A stretch of 64,000 nt of DNA, from the NCBI RefSeq assembly GCF_029504575.1, contig NZ_JAQFII010000001.1, positions 124,001-188,000 of the forward strand. The letters are read 5' to 3'. Position numbers and translations under genes: made by a program. The notes under the pieces were generated by a model. It made no database searches. It saw only the letters and a program-made list of their open reading frames with translations, and was not told the DNA's origin. Origin of the DNA: Streptomyces sp. SPB162 (GTDB taxonomy: Bacteria > Actinomycetota > Actinomycetes > Streptomycetales > Streptomycetaceae). Below, one piece after another: positions 1-13,400 of this stretch (position 1 is the stretch's first letter; each line of letters opens with the position of its first letter).

Positions 1-100
1 GCCCCAGCCCGGCCCGGCCGAGGCTGCCGAAGCCGTAGCCGACGAAACCGCAGACGGCGATCGCGCCGATCACGATGAGCAGCAGAAGCAGATACACCAT
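1..100 (-). CDS. Small hydrophobic membrane protein, 3' part cut by window edge
   Basis: The first 33 codons of a minus-strand gene run off the window start. The visible protein begins MVYLLLLLIVIGAIAVCGF, a single strongly hydrophobic segment, then a glycine-rich stretch. A GGAG lies 7 bases before the ATG, which supports this start. It resembles the short hydrophobic membrane proteins common in streptomycetes. No specific function can be given, and the C-terminus is not visible. Confidence 0.6.
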   Translation of the reverse strand, partial: MVYLLLLLIVIGAIAVCGFVGYGFGSLGRAGLG

Positions 101-195
101 TGGCCCACTCCATCAGTGCAAGATCGCAACTGCCGTGACGGAGGCCACAGTTCCGGCAACAGGGGCGTCACAACACCTGGTCCCGAACAACGGAA

Positions 196-234
196 ACGGG
201 CCGGCCCGACGCGCTGGGCGCCCGGCCGGCCCGT
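196..234 (-). terminator. Probable argG terminator hairpin
   Basis: Arms ACGGGCCGG (196-204) and CCGGCCCGT (226-234) form a 9-bp GC stem 22 bases past the argG stop. There is no U-tract, which is usual for intrinsic terminators in high-GC actinobacteria. Confidence 0.5.
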
Positions 235-255
235 CCGACAGGGCCGGTCAGAGCA

Positions 256-2272
<2,017 letters not shown>

Positions 2273-2404
2273 GGCCCCAGCATCACACCCGCCACTCCCG
2301 TCGACCACGTCCGTCGGCCCCCCGCCACCCCGGCCGACCGGCGTGCCCACCGGGCGTGACTCGGGAGGAAACCGCACAATAGGTCATCGAGCCGAGGAGT
2401 GATC

Positions 2405-3961
2405 ATGGTTGTTCCGGGTGCCGCGGGCGGTGACGGGAGAAAGGGCCTCGTCCTCACCGCGATGATTTTCGCCGTGGCGATGACATTCATCGACCAGACG
2501 ATCGTGTCCATCGCGGTGCCCGAGATCCAGAGGGAACTGGGGCTGAGCAGCACCGGGGTGCAGTGGGCCGTCAATGCCTACCTGCTCTCCCTCGCGGCAC
2601 TGTTCGCCTTCGGCGGCCGGCTGGCGGACACCCTGGGCCACCGCAAGATGGTGCTGCTCGGCGTAATCGTGTTCGCCGGCGCGTCGGCCATGTGCGGGCT
2701 CACCCCGAAAGGCGGAGCGGCCCAGGCGTGGATCGTCGCCTTCCGGGCCCTGCAGGGCGCGGGCGGCGCGATCATGTTCCCCGCCGCGCTCGCGATCGTC
2801 GTACAGACGTATCCGCTGCGCGAGCGCGGGCGCGCGCTCGCGTTGTTCTTCGGCATCGCCGGCGGGCTGACGGCCATCGGGCCGATCCTGGGCGGATATC
2901 TGACCGAGTGGACCTGGCGGGCGATCTTCTGGGTCAACATCCCGGTGGCGTTGATCGCCCTCTGGCTGATCCTGTTGTCCCGCCCGCAGACCGAGCACCG
3001 TCCGGCGCCGATGGACTACCGCGGGCTGGCGCTCATCGCGAGTGGTGTGGCGCTGAGCGTGTTCGGCTTCCAGCAGGCGCCGATCTGGGGCTGGGGCAAC
3101 CCCGGGATCTGGCTGTGCATCGCCGGCGGCGCCCTGCTGCTCGTGGTCTTCGTCCTGGTGGAGCGGCGAACCGCGTCGCCGCTGATGCAGGTGCGGATCT
3201 TCCGTATCAGGCCGTTTCTGGTGCAGAACCTCGTCCTGGGCATCTCGATGCTGGTCTTCGTTCCCGTGTTCTTCTTCGCCAGTGAGTACGCCCAGATCGC
3301 CTTGGGAGAGACGGCGCAGCAGACGGGCCTGTACCTGCTCTACTTCTTCCTCGGCTTCGCGGTCGCCGCGCAGATCGGCGGGCGCATGCTCGACCGCGCC
3401 GGCGCGAAGCGCCCGGTGGTCCTGGGCTGCGTCCTGGCCGCCATCGGTTTCTACTGGTGGGCCGGCAAGGTCGTGGACCTGGACTTCGGGTCGCAGGTCT
3501 GGTGCGTGGTGCTGTCCGGCGCCGGCATGGGGTTCATGCTCGGCCCGGCCAGTACGGACGCGGTGAACCGCGCCTCGCGCCTGTCGTACGGGGAGGCGAC
3601 CGGCATCACCCAGACCGTGCGGAACTACGCCGCCAGTCTGGGCCTGGCCGTCCTCGGCACGGCCCAGATCTCCCGGTTCCGCTCGGGGATCACGTCCTCC
3701 CTCGTCGCCCAGGGCACGCCGCACGACCAGGCGACGACGCTCGCCGACAGGTACGCGCAGTCCCAGGGCCCGGGTACCGGAACCATCCCGGCCTTCATCC
3801 GCCTGGACTTCGCCTACTCCATGCGCACCGTCCTCTATTCCATGGCCGGCATCATGGCGGTGGCCGCGATCGTCGCGGTGCTCGGCCTGCGGCACGGGCT
3901 GCAGCACGACCCGGACGAGGACGCGCCGGCCGAGGAGACCGCGGCGACCCCGCCTTCCTGA
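2405..3961 (+). CDS. DHA2-type MFS drug exporter, 14 TM
   Basis: Inner-membrane proton-coupled multidrug exporter of the EmrB/QacA class, 518 residues. The N-terminus holds the DHA2 signature FIDQTIVSIAVPEIQRELG, motif A appears as GGRLADTLGHRKM, and motif C as GPILGGYLTEWTWRAIFWVN. Hydrophobic segments recur through the protein and fit 14 helices, ending in an acidic cytoplasmic tail. The ATG at 2405 follows GAGGAG at 2394-2399, so it is preferred over the overlapping GTG at 2399. It is transcribed away from the GNAT gene. Substrates are unknown, and no TetR or MarR regulator lies beside it. Confidence 0.88.
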   Translation: MVVPGAAGGDGRKGLVLTAMIFAVAMTFIDQTIVSIAVPEIQRELGLSSTGVQWAVNAYLLSLAALFAFGGRLADTLGHRKMVLLGVIVFAGASAMCGLTPKGGAAQAWIVAFRALQGAGGAIMFPAALAIVVQTYPLRERGRALALFFGIAGGLTAIGPILGGYLTEWTWRAIFWVNIPVALIALWLILLSRPQTEHRPAPMDYRGLALIASGVALSVFGFQQAPIWGWGNPGIWLCIAGGALLLVVFVLVERRTASPLMQVRIFRIRPFLVQNLVLGISMLVFVPVFFFASEYAQIALGETAQQTGLYLLYFFLGFAVAAQIGGRMLDRAGAKRPVVLGCVLAAIGFYWWAGKVVDLDFGSQVWCVVLSGAGMGFMLGPASTDAVNRASRLSYGEATGITQTVRNYAASLGLAVLGTAQISRFRSGITSSLVAQGTPHDQATTLADRYAQSQGPGTGTIPAFIRLDFAYSMRTVLYSMAGIMAVAAIVAVLGLRHGLQHDPDEDAPAEETAATPPS

Positions 3962-4299
3962 GGCACCGCCCCACCAACCGCCGAACGCTCTCGCGAGCAA
4001 CGCCCCGACGAGGGCCGCGCAGGCATGGGCGCCCGCTGCCGGTGCCACCGGGGCTCGCCGCGCACCGGCGCGGCCGAGACCCGTCGGAAGCACCAACACT
4101 TTACTTGCGCCTGATGGCATGCTCCGGTCACATCTGGCAAGCTGCCCGCAGTCGTCGTCCCGACCCGGGGAAGGACGGCCGCGTCACCTCTCTGCGATCT
4201 ACCAGCTCTGCGCACAGCCCGCGGCCTCCCCCGGCACACCCACGCCGCCGGGAGGCCACCGAGCAGGCCGCAATCCCGGCCGCCTCAAAGGAGTTTCGT
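3962..4299. other. 338-bp intergenic region
   Basis: This lies between the MFS gene and the M1 peptidase gene. It has no convincing gene. Several short GC-rich imperfect hairpins are present, but none is clearly a terminator. The only AT-rich patch (around 4099-4108, ACTTTACTTG) could be part of a promoter for the peptidase gene. Confidence 0.4.
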
Positions 4300-6159
4300 G
4301 TGAGACCCTCCCCCCACAAGGCCCTCACCGCGACGGTGTTCGCCGTCGCCGCGCTGGCCGCCGCTTCGCTCCCCGCCGCCTCGGCGACCGCCGCGACCCC
4401 CACCGTTCGCGCGGCCGCCGCCTGCACACCGGCCCAGGTGGTCGCCAACGGAGGCTTCGAAAGCGGCACTTCGCCCTGGAGCCAGTCGTCGACCAGCGTG
4501 ATCACCAATCGCGCCGGCCAGACCCCGCACGGTGGCACGCACTTCGCCTGGCTGAACGGTGTCGGCACCACCCACACGGACACGCTCTCGCAAAGCGTCA
4601 CGATCCCGTCCGGGTGCAGCACCGCCACCCTCACCTTCTGGCTGCACATCGACACCGCCGAGACGACCTCGTCCACCAAGTACGACAAGCTCACGGCGAA
4701 GATCGGCACGACGACGCTCGCGACGTACTCGAACCTGGACAAGAACACCGGCTACACGCAGAAGTCCTTCGACGTCTCCTCGTTCGCGGGTCAGAGCGTG
4801 AACGTCGCCTTCACCGGCACGGAGGACTCCAGCCTCCAGACGAGCTTCGTACTCGACGACCTCGCCCTCGACACCTCCGGTGGCACGACCCCGCCCCCGG
4901 ACTCCACCCGCACACCGGCGTCGCCCTCCTACACCGTCAGCCTGAGCAGCAACACCAGCGGCACGGTCTGGACCGGCCACGAGAGTGCGACCTTCACCAA
5001 CGCCTCCTCCACCCCGCTGAGCGAGGTGTACCTGAGGCTGTGGGACAACTACCACGGCACCTGCTCCGCCATGCCGATCACCGTCAGCAACGTCACCGGT
5101 GGCACCGCGGGCGCCCTCTCGGTCGCCTGCACGGCCCTGCAGATCTCCCTGCCCGCTCCCCTGGCGCAGGGGCAGAGCGCCACGATCGGCTACGACCTGG
5201 GCATCACCGTGCCCAGCGGCGCCGACCGGTTCGGCCATGACGGGGCCTTCAACATGATCGGCAACGCCCTGCCGGTCCTCGCGGTCAAGGACGGGGCCGG
5301 CTGGCACCTGGACCCCTACACCAACAACGGTGAGTCGTTCTACTCCCTGGCCTCCGACTTCAAGGTGACCCTGGACCACCCGAGCACCCTGCTGGCGCCG
5401 GCCACCGGCGCCTCGGTCGACACCCCCGGCACCAGCGGGCGCACGATCACCACGGCAACCGCGTCGAAGGTCCGTGACTTCGCGTGGGCGGCCGGCCCGT
5501 TCACCAAGATCTCCGGCACCTCCGCCGCCGGCACCCCGATCAACATCTACTCCGTCTCGGGCATCAGCTCAGCCGACTCGCAGTCGATGCTCAGCACCGC
5601 GAAGACCGCTGTGGACGCCCACGCGGCCCGGTTCGGCGCCTACCCGTACGGCGAGCTGGACGCGGTGATCGACAACAGCTTCTGGTTCGGCGGCATGGAA
5701 TACCCGGGGTTCGTCCTCGACCTCGTCAGCACGACGGCGCTCACCCATGAGATCGGGCACCAGTGGTGGTACGGCATCGTCGGCGACGACGAGTACAACA
5801 CCCCCTGGCTCGACGAGGCGTTCACCGACTACGCCACCGACCTGGCACAGAACAAGACCGGCACGAGCTGCTGGAACAGCGTCTCGTGGGCCTCGACGGC
5901 GGAGAAGATCACCAACTCGATGGCCTACTGGGACGCCCACTCCTCCCGGTACTCCACCGTCATCTACAGCTACGGGAAGTGCGCCCTGCACGACCTGCGG
6001 CGTGTCCTCGGTGACAGCGTCATGGCCAAACTCCTCAAGGACTACGCCACGTCGCACTGGTACGGCATCTCGACCACGGCCGAGTTCAAGGCGGCCGCCC
6101 AGGCCGCCACGGCCACGGACCTGACCTCGTTCTGGACCCAGCACCGCATCGAGGGCTGA
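4300..6159 (+). CDS. Secreted M1-family metallopeptidase with N-terminal binding domain
   Basis: Exported zinc aminopeptidase-like enzyme, 619 residues. A Sec signal peptide with an AAASLPAASATA cleavage region fills residues 1-32. A jelly-roll/carbohydrate-binding-like domain beginning ANGGFESGTSPW covers roughly 45-192, and a proline-rich linker follows. The gluzincin catalytic domain contains the exopeptidase-type GGMEYPGF motif, then HEIGH at 483-487 and the third zinc ligand E506 in WLDEAF, giving HExxH-18-E. The GTG start is set by AAAGGAG 7 bases upstream. The catalytic domain is compact compared with PepN-type M1 enzymes. A strong hairpin follows the stop. Confidence 0.88.
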   Translation: MRPSPHKALTATVFAVAALAAASLPAASATAATPTVRAAAACTPAQVVANGGFESGTSPWSQSSTSVITNRAGQTPHGGTHFAWLNGVGTTHTDTLSQSVTIPSGCSTATLTFWLHIDTAETTSSTKYDKLTAKIGTTTLATYSNLDKNTGYTQKSFDVSSFAGQSVNVAFTGTEDSSLQTSFVLDDLALDTSGGTTPPPDSTRTPASPSYTVSLSSNTSGTVWTGHESATFTNASSTPLSEVYLRLWDNYHGTCSAMPITVSNVTGGTAGALSVACTALQISLPAPLAQGQSATIGYDLGITVPSGADRFGHDGAFNMIGNALPVLAVKDGAGWHLDPYTNNGESFYSLASDFKVTLDHPSTLLAPATGASVDTPGTSGRTITTATASKVRDFAWAAGPFTKISGTSAAGTPINIYSVSGISSADSQSMLSTAKTAVDAHAARFGAYPYGELDAVIDNSFWFGGMEYPGFVLDLVSTTALTHEIGHQWWYGIVGDDEYNTPWLDEAFTDYATDLAQNKTGTSCWNSVSWASTAEKITNSMAYWDAHSSRYSTVIYSYGKCALHDLRRVLGDSVMAKLLKDYATSHWYGISTTAEFKAAAQAATATDLTSFWTQHRIEG

Positions 6160-6166
6160 GCCGAGC

Positions 6167-6215
6167 CCGGTTCGCGGCGGGTGGCGCGCACCGTGCGCCA
6201 CCCGCGGCGAACCGG
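6167..6215 (+). terminator. Strong terminator hairpin after M1 peptidase
   Basis: Arms 6167-6187 and 6195-6215 pair over 21 bp with a single mismatch around a 7-base loop. It starts 8 bases after the peptidase stop. Confidence 0.75.
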
Positions 6216-6331
6216 CATCGCGACGGATGTGTCGGCCCGCGCATATCCGCTCGCGCGGCGGGGCACCGATCCCTACCGTGTGACGCCCGGCGCGTTCGCG
6301 TCCACCGCACCACGGCCGTCACGGAGTTCGC

Positions 6332-6700
6332 ATGCCCCCACTGATGAAGTTGACGGCGATCACCCTCGACTGCGCCGATCCCGAGGCGCTCGCCGCGTTC
6401 TACCAGCAGGCGACGGGGCTTTCGCCGCACCCCCGGTCCGACGCCGACTTCGCCGGCCTCACCCGCGGCGACGGCCTCTTCTTCGGCTTCCAGCGCGTCG
6501 ACGACTACCAGGCTCCGCGCTGGCCCGGCCAGATCGTGCCGCAACAGAGTCATCTGGACTTCAAGGTCGACGACCTCGACGAGGCGGAAGCCGCGCTGCT
6601 GACGCTGGGCGCGACCAGGCCGGAAGACCCGCCGAACGACGGAGCCTGGCGAGTCCTCCTCGATCCGGCCGGGCACCCCTTCTGCCTGACCACGGCCTGA
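6332..6700 (+). CDS. VOC (glyoxalase/bleomycin-resistance fold) protein
   Basis: 122-residue single VOC module. It has the paired beta-alpha-beta-beta-beta pattern, with LTAITLDCADPEALAAFYQQATG at the start and a C-terminal DPAGHPFCLTT strand. Family members bind a metal or a small ligand; the substrate here is unknown. A second ATG at 6344 is possible. The stop is followed at once by a decayed hydrolase fragment, so the neighbourhood has been rearranged. Confidence 0.75.
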   Translation: MPPLMKLTAITLDCADPEALAAFYQQATGLSPHPRSDADFAGLTRGDGLFFGFQRVDDYQAPRWPGQIVPQQSHLDFKVDDLDEAEAALLTLGATRPEDPPNDGAWRVLLDPAGHPFCLTTA

Positions 6701-6744
6701 CCGGGACCGGGCCGACCTCGCCGGCTTCGACGGGCCCCGTCACC

Positions 6745-6936
6745 CGGCCGTCCCTGTTCCTCGGCGGCGGCCTGGACGCCTCCACCACCTGGATGACCGA
6801 TGCGATCAAGGCGTTCCCCACCACCCTGCCCGGTCTGCTCTCCTGCCACCTCCTCGACGGCTGCGGCCACTGGATCCAGCAGGAGCACCCCGAAGAGACC
6901 AACCGGCTCCTGATCGACCGGCTCACCGCCTGCCCG
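6745..6936 (+). pseudogene. Remnant of an alpha/beta-hydrolase (epoxide-hydrolase type) C-terminus
   Basis: One frame here reads PSLFLGGGLDASTTWM, then LLSCHLLDGCGHWIQQEHPE and TNRLLIDRL. This is the typical C-terminal end of alpha/beta hydrolases, with the catalytic His in the GCGHW block. There is no nucleophile elbow, oxyanion region or start codon, and the frame runs on into non-homologous sequence. I read it as a gene fragment left by a deletion. Confidence 0.6.
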
Positions 6937-7115
6937 CCCGGGACGCGGGAACCCGGAAGCGGACCACCGCCGCGTGCGGACCGATCAGGAATCAAGAAGC
7001 GTCGGCCACCGAGGTCGGCCTACGGTGACGGTCAGAGGCGAAATCCCGGGCATCCGGGGAGCCCTCGTACCCGACACAACCCGGGTCGCCGCGACCCACG
7101 ACGTCTGGAGTGACC

Positions 7116-7472
7116 ATGACCGACTCCTCCACCCAGGGGATCAAGACCGTGCTGCACCCCGTCTCCGACCTGGCGAAGGCCAAGGCGGTGTACGCCGCCC
7201 TGCTCGGTGTGCAGCCGACGTCCGACGAGTCCTACTACGTCGGCTTCGAGGCCGCCGGACAGCAGATCGGGCTGGTGCCGGCCGGTGGGCCGCAGTCCGA
7301 GACGTCACCGGTCGCCTACTGGCACGTGCCGGACATCAAGGCGAAGCTCGCCGAGGTGACCGCGGCGGGTGCCACCGTCAAGGAAGCGGCGCACGACGTC
7401 GGGGGCGGCCGCCTGGTGGCCACCGTCACCGACCCCGACGGCAACGTCCTCGGGCTGCTCCAGGACCGTTGA
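7116..7472 (+). CDS. VOC family protein
   Basis: 118-residue VOC module, MTDSSTQGIKTVLHPVSDLAKAKAVYAALLG at the start and VTDPDGNVLGLLQ at the end. The ATG at 7116 follows TGGAG by 5 bases; the GTG at 7110 overlaps that site. It lies 152 bp before the UvrA-like gene, an arrangement I recall from other streptomycetes, so the two may act together, perhaps in toxicant or antibiotic tolerance. That link is inferred. Confidence 0.78.
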   Translation: MTDSSTQGIKTVLHPVSDLAKAKAVYAALLGVQPTSDESYYVGFEAAGQQIGLVPAGGPQSETSPVAYWHVPDIKAKLAEVTAAGATVKEAAHDVGGGRLVATVTDPDGNVLGLLQDR

Positions 7473-7497
7473 GCACCGGCCACCGCCGCGCCGGTGC
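7473..7497 (+). terminator. Short hairpin after VOC gene
   Basis: GCACCGGC and GCCGGTGC (8 bp, 9-base loop) begin at the VOC stop codon. This may be a weak terminator. Confidence 0.4.
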
Positions 7498-7624
7498 CCG
7501 GCAGGCCATTGCCCCGGCCGCGCCGACCCAGTAGAACCGGACGTACTTCGCAACTGGTCGGATGGGGCCAGGTGCCGACGGAGACCGCGCCAGCGGACCC
7601 CTCATGGATGGAGACACGCACAGC

Positions 7625-10033
<2,409 letters not shown>

Positions 10034-10043
10034 CGGGCGGACT

Positions 10044-10079
10044 GCCCCCGTACCGACGCCCACCGGTCGGTACGGGGGC
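10044..10079 (+). terminator. Terminator after UvrA-like gene
   Basis: Perfect 14-bp stem, GCCCCCGTACCGAC (10044-10057) with GTCGGTACGGGGGC (10066-10079), and an 8-base loop. Confidence 0.8.
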
Positions 10080-10144
10080 GCTCCGCGGGGTCGAATCGGT
10101 TCCCATCCTCACCGCGTACCGCCGTCTGTGGCACGATCGTCCAG

Positions 10145-10588
<444 letters not shown>

Positions 10589-10598
10589 CGTGGCTGCC

Positions 10599-11006
10599 AT
10601 GAACATCACGATTCACTCGAGCTTCCTCCCGCACGTCGACGCGGAGGCGTCCCTGGCGTTCTACCGGGACGTCCTGGGCTTCGAGGTCCGCAACGACGTC
10701 GGGTACAACGGGCTGCGGTGGATCACCGTCGGGCCCGCCGGCCAGCCCGGCGTGTCCATCGTCCTGCACCCGCCGGCCGCCGACCCGGGCGTCACCGACG
10801 ACGAGCGCCGCACCGTCACCGAGATGATGGCCAAGGGCACGTACGCCATCATCACCTTCGCCACGCCCGACCTCGACGCCACCTTCGAGCGGCTGCAGGC
10901 CGGCGCCGAGGTCGTCCAGGAGCCGACCGAGCAGCCCTACGGCGTGCGCGACTGCGCCGTCCGCGATCCCGCGGGCAACCTCATCCGCATCAACGAGATC
11001 CGCTGA
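10599..11006 (+). CDS. VOC family protein paired with AraC regulator
   Basis: 135-residue VOC protein, with HSSFLPHVDAEASLAFYRDVLG at the N-terminus and CAVRDPAGNLIRINEI at the end, typical of the glyoxalase-like PhnB/YaeR type. An in-frame GTG at 10590 would add three residues. There is no Shine-Dalgarno sequence, which fits translational coupling to the AraC gene. The substrate is unknown. Confidence 0.8.
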   Translation: MNITIHSSFLPHVDAEASLAFYRDVLGFEVRNDVGYNGLRWITVGPAGQPGVSIVLHPPAADPGVTDDERRTVTEMMAKGTYAIITFATPDLDATFERLQAGAEVVQEPTEQPYGVRDCAVRDPAGNLIRINEIR

Positions 11007-11091
11007 GCCCTCGCGGGCCGTTCCCGCCCCTGATGTCCGGCCGGTCCTCCGGCAACGCAGCGCCACCGATGTTTCCGATGTGGAGCCCGTC

Positions 11092-11697
11092 ATGACCACT
11101 CCGCGGGACCTGTTGATCATCACCATGGACGTCACGTCCAGCCGCCCCGTGGAGCAGGGCGAGCTGTCGCTGGCCCTCGCCGGGGCCGAGCTGATCGACC
11201 TCATCGCCGCCCAGGCCCTCTCCCTGGACGGCGAGCGCCTGCTGCCCGGCCCGCAACCGGCCCTGGGCGACCGCCTGTTGGACGAGGCGGCGGCGGCGCT
11301 CGTGCGCGAGGAGCCGTACGAGTCGGCCGAGGACTGGCTGTGGCGCCGGGGCCGTGACCTGTCCGCGGCCTACCGCACCGCCCTGGAGGCGGAAGGCGAC
11401 ACCGTCCGGCCGCGCCACCCGTGGATCCCGCTCAGAACCGGGCCGGCCGAGCTGACCGACTCACCCGCCCGTCGCCACGCGGCCGAGCGCTGGACGTCGG
11501 GCGATCCCGTCCTCGCGGGCCTCGCCGCAGCCGTGGGCATCCACGACAAGCCGACCGAGGAGATCACGGACCTCGCCGACGACGCGGTGGTGACGGTACT
11601 GGCCGCCGTCCACGAGGCGGTCACCGAACTGGAAGGCGTACGGCAACGGCGCAGGATCGAGGAGGCGGCCTTCGACAACATCTGGCGCGGCCAGTAG
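11092..11697 (+). CDS. GOLPH3/VPS74-like (GPP34) protein
   Basis: 201-residue protein of the GPP34 family. It begins TTPRDLLIITMDV and continues with ELSLALAGAELIDLIAAQAL, the helical core of the family. In eukaryotes GOLPH3 binds phosphoinositides; the bacterial role is not established. The ATG at 11092 follows TGGAG by 6 bases. It converges on the LLM oxidoreductase gene, with only 7 bp between the stops. Confidence 0.8.
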   Translation: MTTPRDLLIITMDVTSSRPVEQGELSLALAGAELIDLIAAQALSLDGERLLPGPQPALGDRLLDEAAAALVREEPYESAEDWLWRRGRDLSAAYRTALEAEGDTVRPRHPWIPLRTGPAELTDSPARRHAAERWTSGDPVLAGLAAAVGIHDKPTEEITDLADDAVVTVLAAVHEAVTELEGVRQRRRIEEAAFDNIWRGQ

Positions 11698-11704
11698 GCG
11701 ACGC

Positions 11705-12598
11705 CTAAGCGGGCCTGCCCGCGCGCAGTGCGCCGACGGCCGCCTCCACCTGCCGCAGCGGCTCGGGCCCGACCGCCCGCAGCACCACCGTGCCGGCCCC
11801 CGCCGCCCACAACTCCCGCACCCGGGCAGCCGCGGCGTCAGCCGAGCCGGTCGCGGCGAACACCTGCTCGACCGGCCGGCCCAGCCACTCGCCGTGACCC
11901 GCCAGCGCGGGTCCGACCGTGGCCTCGAGCCGTGCCGGATCGTCCTCGACGCAGAGGAACGTGAACACGGTCAGGCTGTGCCCGGCCTCGCTGCGGCCGC
12001 CCTCCTCCATGTGCCCCAGTGCAGCCGCCAGGTCGGCGGGACCGTGCCCCTCCGCGATGATCGCGCCGTCCGCGGCCCGCCCCGCCAGCTCCAGCGAACG
12101 CGGTTTGACCACCCCGGCCAGTACCCGCGGCACCACCACGGGCGGATGCACCAGCCGCACCGCGTCCAAGCGCACCTCCCGGCCGTCGACGCTCACCTGC
12201 TCGCCGCGCAGCAGTCCGCGCACGGCCGTGACCGTCTCCTCCAGCAGCGCCAGCGGACTGCGCGGCGCCACCCCGACCTTCACCATCCACTCGCGTACCC
12301 CGTGGCCGACTCCCGCCGTCAGACGTCCGGGAAACATCCTGGCCAGCGCCGCCAGTTCCATCGCGAGCAGCGCCGGGTTCCGCAGCGGTGCGGGGGCGAT
12401 CCCGATGCCCACCCGCAGTTCCCGGGTCACCGCCAGCGCGGTGGCGGCGGACGCGATGGATCCGGCCCACTCCAGGTCCTCCACCACCCAGAGGTCGTCG
12501 ACTCCCAGCCCCTCCATGGCCCGCGCGAAGTCCGGCAACCCCTCCGGGGCCCAGTCGCGGTCGTACATCACACCGACGCGCTTCCCAAGATCAGTCAT
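11705..12598 (-). CDS. LLM-class flavin/F420-dependent oxidoreductase
   Basis: 297-residue TIM-barrel protein of the luciferase-like monooxygenase superfamily. VGVMYDRDWAPEGLPDFARAMEGLGVDDLWVVED starts the barrel, and a phosphate-binding RLTAGVGHGVREWM strand is present. Proteins of this length and form in actinobacteria usually use F420H2, which is inferred here. The substrate is unknown. It is divergent from the molybdenum oxidase operon, and the 235-bp gap between them must hold both promoters. Confidence 0.83.
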   Translation of the reverse strand: MTDLGKRVGVMYDRDWAPEGLPDFARAMEGLGVDDLWVVEDLEWAGSIASAATALAVTRELRVGIGIAPAPLRNPALLAMELAALARMFPGRLTAGVGHGVREWMVKVGVAPRSPLALLEETVTAVRGLLRGEQVSVDGREVRLDAVRLVHPPVVVPRVLAGVVKPRSLELAGRAADGAIIAEGHGPADLAAALGHMEEGGRSEAGHSLTVFTFLCVEDDPARLEATVGPALAGHGEWLGRPVEQVFAATGSADAAAARVRELWAAGAGTVVLRAVGPEPLRQVEAAVGALRAGRPA

Positions 12599-12833
12599 GG
12601 CCCGAACGCTACGCAGCGCAGTGGCGGCCGCGCAACGGACCAGCAGGCCCGGGGGAACGGTGGTCCGCCCGGATCCGCTGCCGTCACCCGGACGGAGTCG
12701 CCCGGTGCGCGGGCGCGGGGCGTGCCGCGCAGACTGGGCGGGCGGCCCCGTGCCGGACCCGGGAGGGTCTCCGCCGCCCCTCCGGGCGCGGGAGACGCCG
12801 GGTCGCGTGTCGCCGGACGAAGGGGGCAGAGGC

Positions 12834-13400
12834 GTGGAGCCGACCACAGGCCACCACAGCAGCACCGAACGCGACCAGGAGTCCGCGACCCGCTCGCGGA
12901 TCACGTTGCAGGTCAACAGAGTCCCGCACACGCTGACGCTCGACCACCGCACCACCTTGCTCGACGCCCTGCGCGAGCACCTGGATCTCACCGGTGCGAA
13001 GAAGGGCTGCGATCACGGGCAGTGCGGCGCGTGCACGGTGCTGGTCGACGGCGCGCGGGCCAACAGCTGTCTTCTGCTGGCGGTCACCGTCGACGGTGTG
13101 CCCATCACCACCGTCGAAGGGCTGTCCCACGGCGACCGGCTCCATCCGGTGCAGGAGGCGTTCCTGGCGCGGGACGCGTTGCAGTGCGGCTACTGCACGC
13201 CGGGCCAGGTCTGCTCGGCGGTGGGCGTGCTGGCCGAGGCGGCCGCGGGCCACCCCTCCCACGTGACCGCGCCCGCCGCGGCACCCGGAGAGCCGGTGCG
13301 GCTGACCGGCGAGGAGATCCGGGAACGGATGAGCGGCAACCTCTGCCGTTGCGGCGCGTACCCCAACATCGTCGACGCGATCGAGGACATGAACCGGTGA
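12834..13400 (+). CDS. Aldehyde/xanthine oxidase [2Fe-2S] subunit (PaoA/YagT type)
   Basis: 188-residue iron-sulfur subunit of a three-subunit molybdenum hydroxylase. The plant-type cluster motif CDHGQCGACTVLVDG and the second cluster motifs CGYCTPGQ and NLCRCGAYPNI are intact. It passes electrons from the molybdenum centre to FAD. The GTG at 12834 has AGGGGG about 9 bases upstream. The stop overlaps the next start as GTGA, so the two are translationally coupled. Confidence 0.88.
   Translation: MEPTTGHHSSTERDQESATRSRITLQVNRVPHTLTLDHRTTLLDALREHLDLTGAKKGCDHGQCGACTVLVDGARANSCLLLAVTVDGVPITTVEGLSHGDRLHPVQEAFLARDALQCGYCTPGQVCSAVGVLAEAAAGHPSHVTAPAAAPGEPVRLTGEEIRERMSGNLCRCGAYPNIVDAIEDMNR

Noticed and set aside
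4119..5240. Long open frames in alternative frames and strands across the M1 peptidase and other genes
   Set aside because: They are Arg/Pro/His-rich, lack conserved motifs and overlap clearly conserved proteins. They are GC-driven shadows.
12599..12833. A small gene in the gap between the LLM oxidoreductase and the oxidase operon
   Set aside because: No frame has a ribosome site or conserved pattern. The gap is best read as a divergent promoter region.
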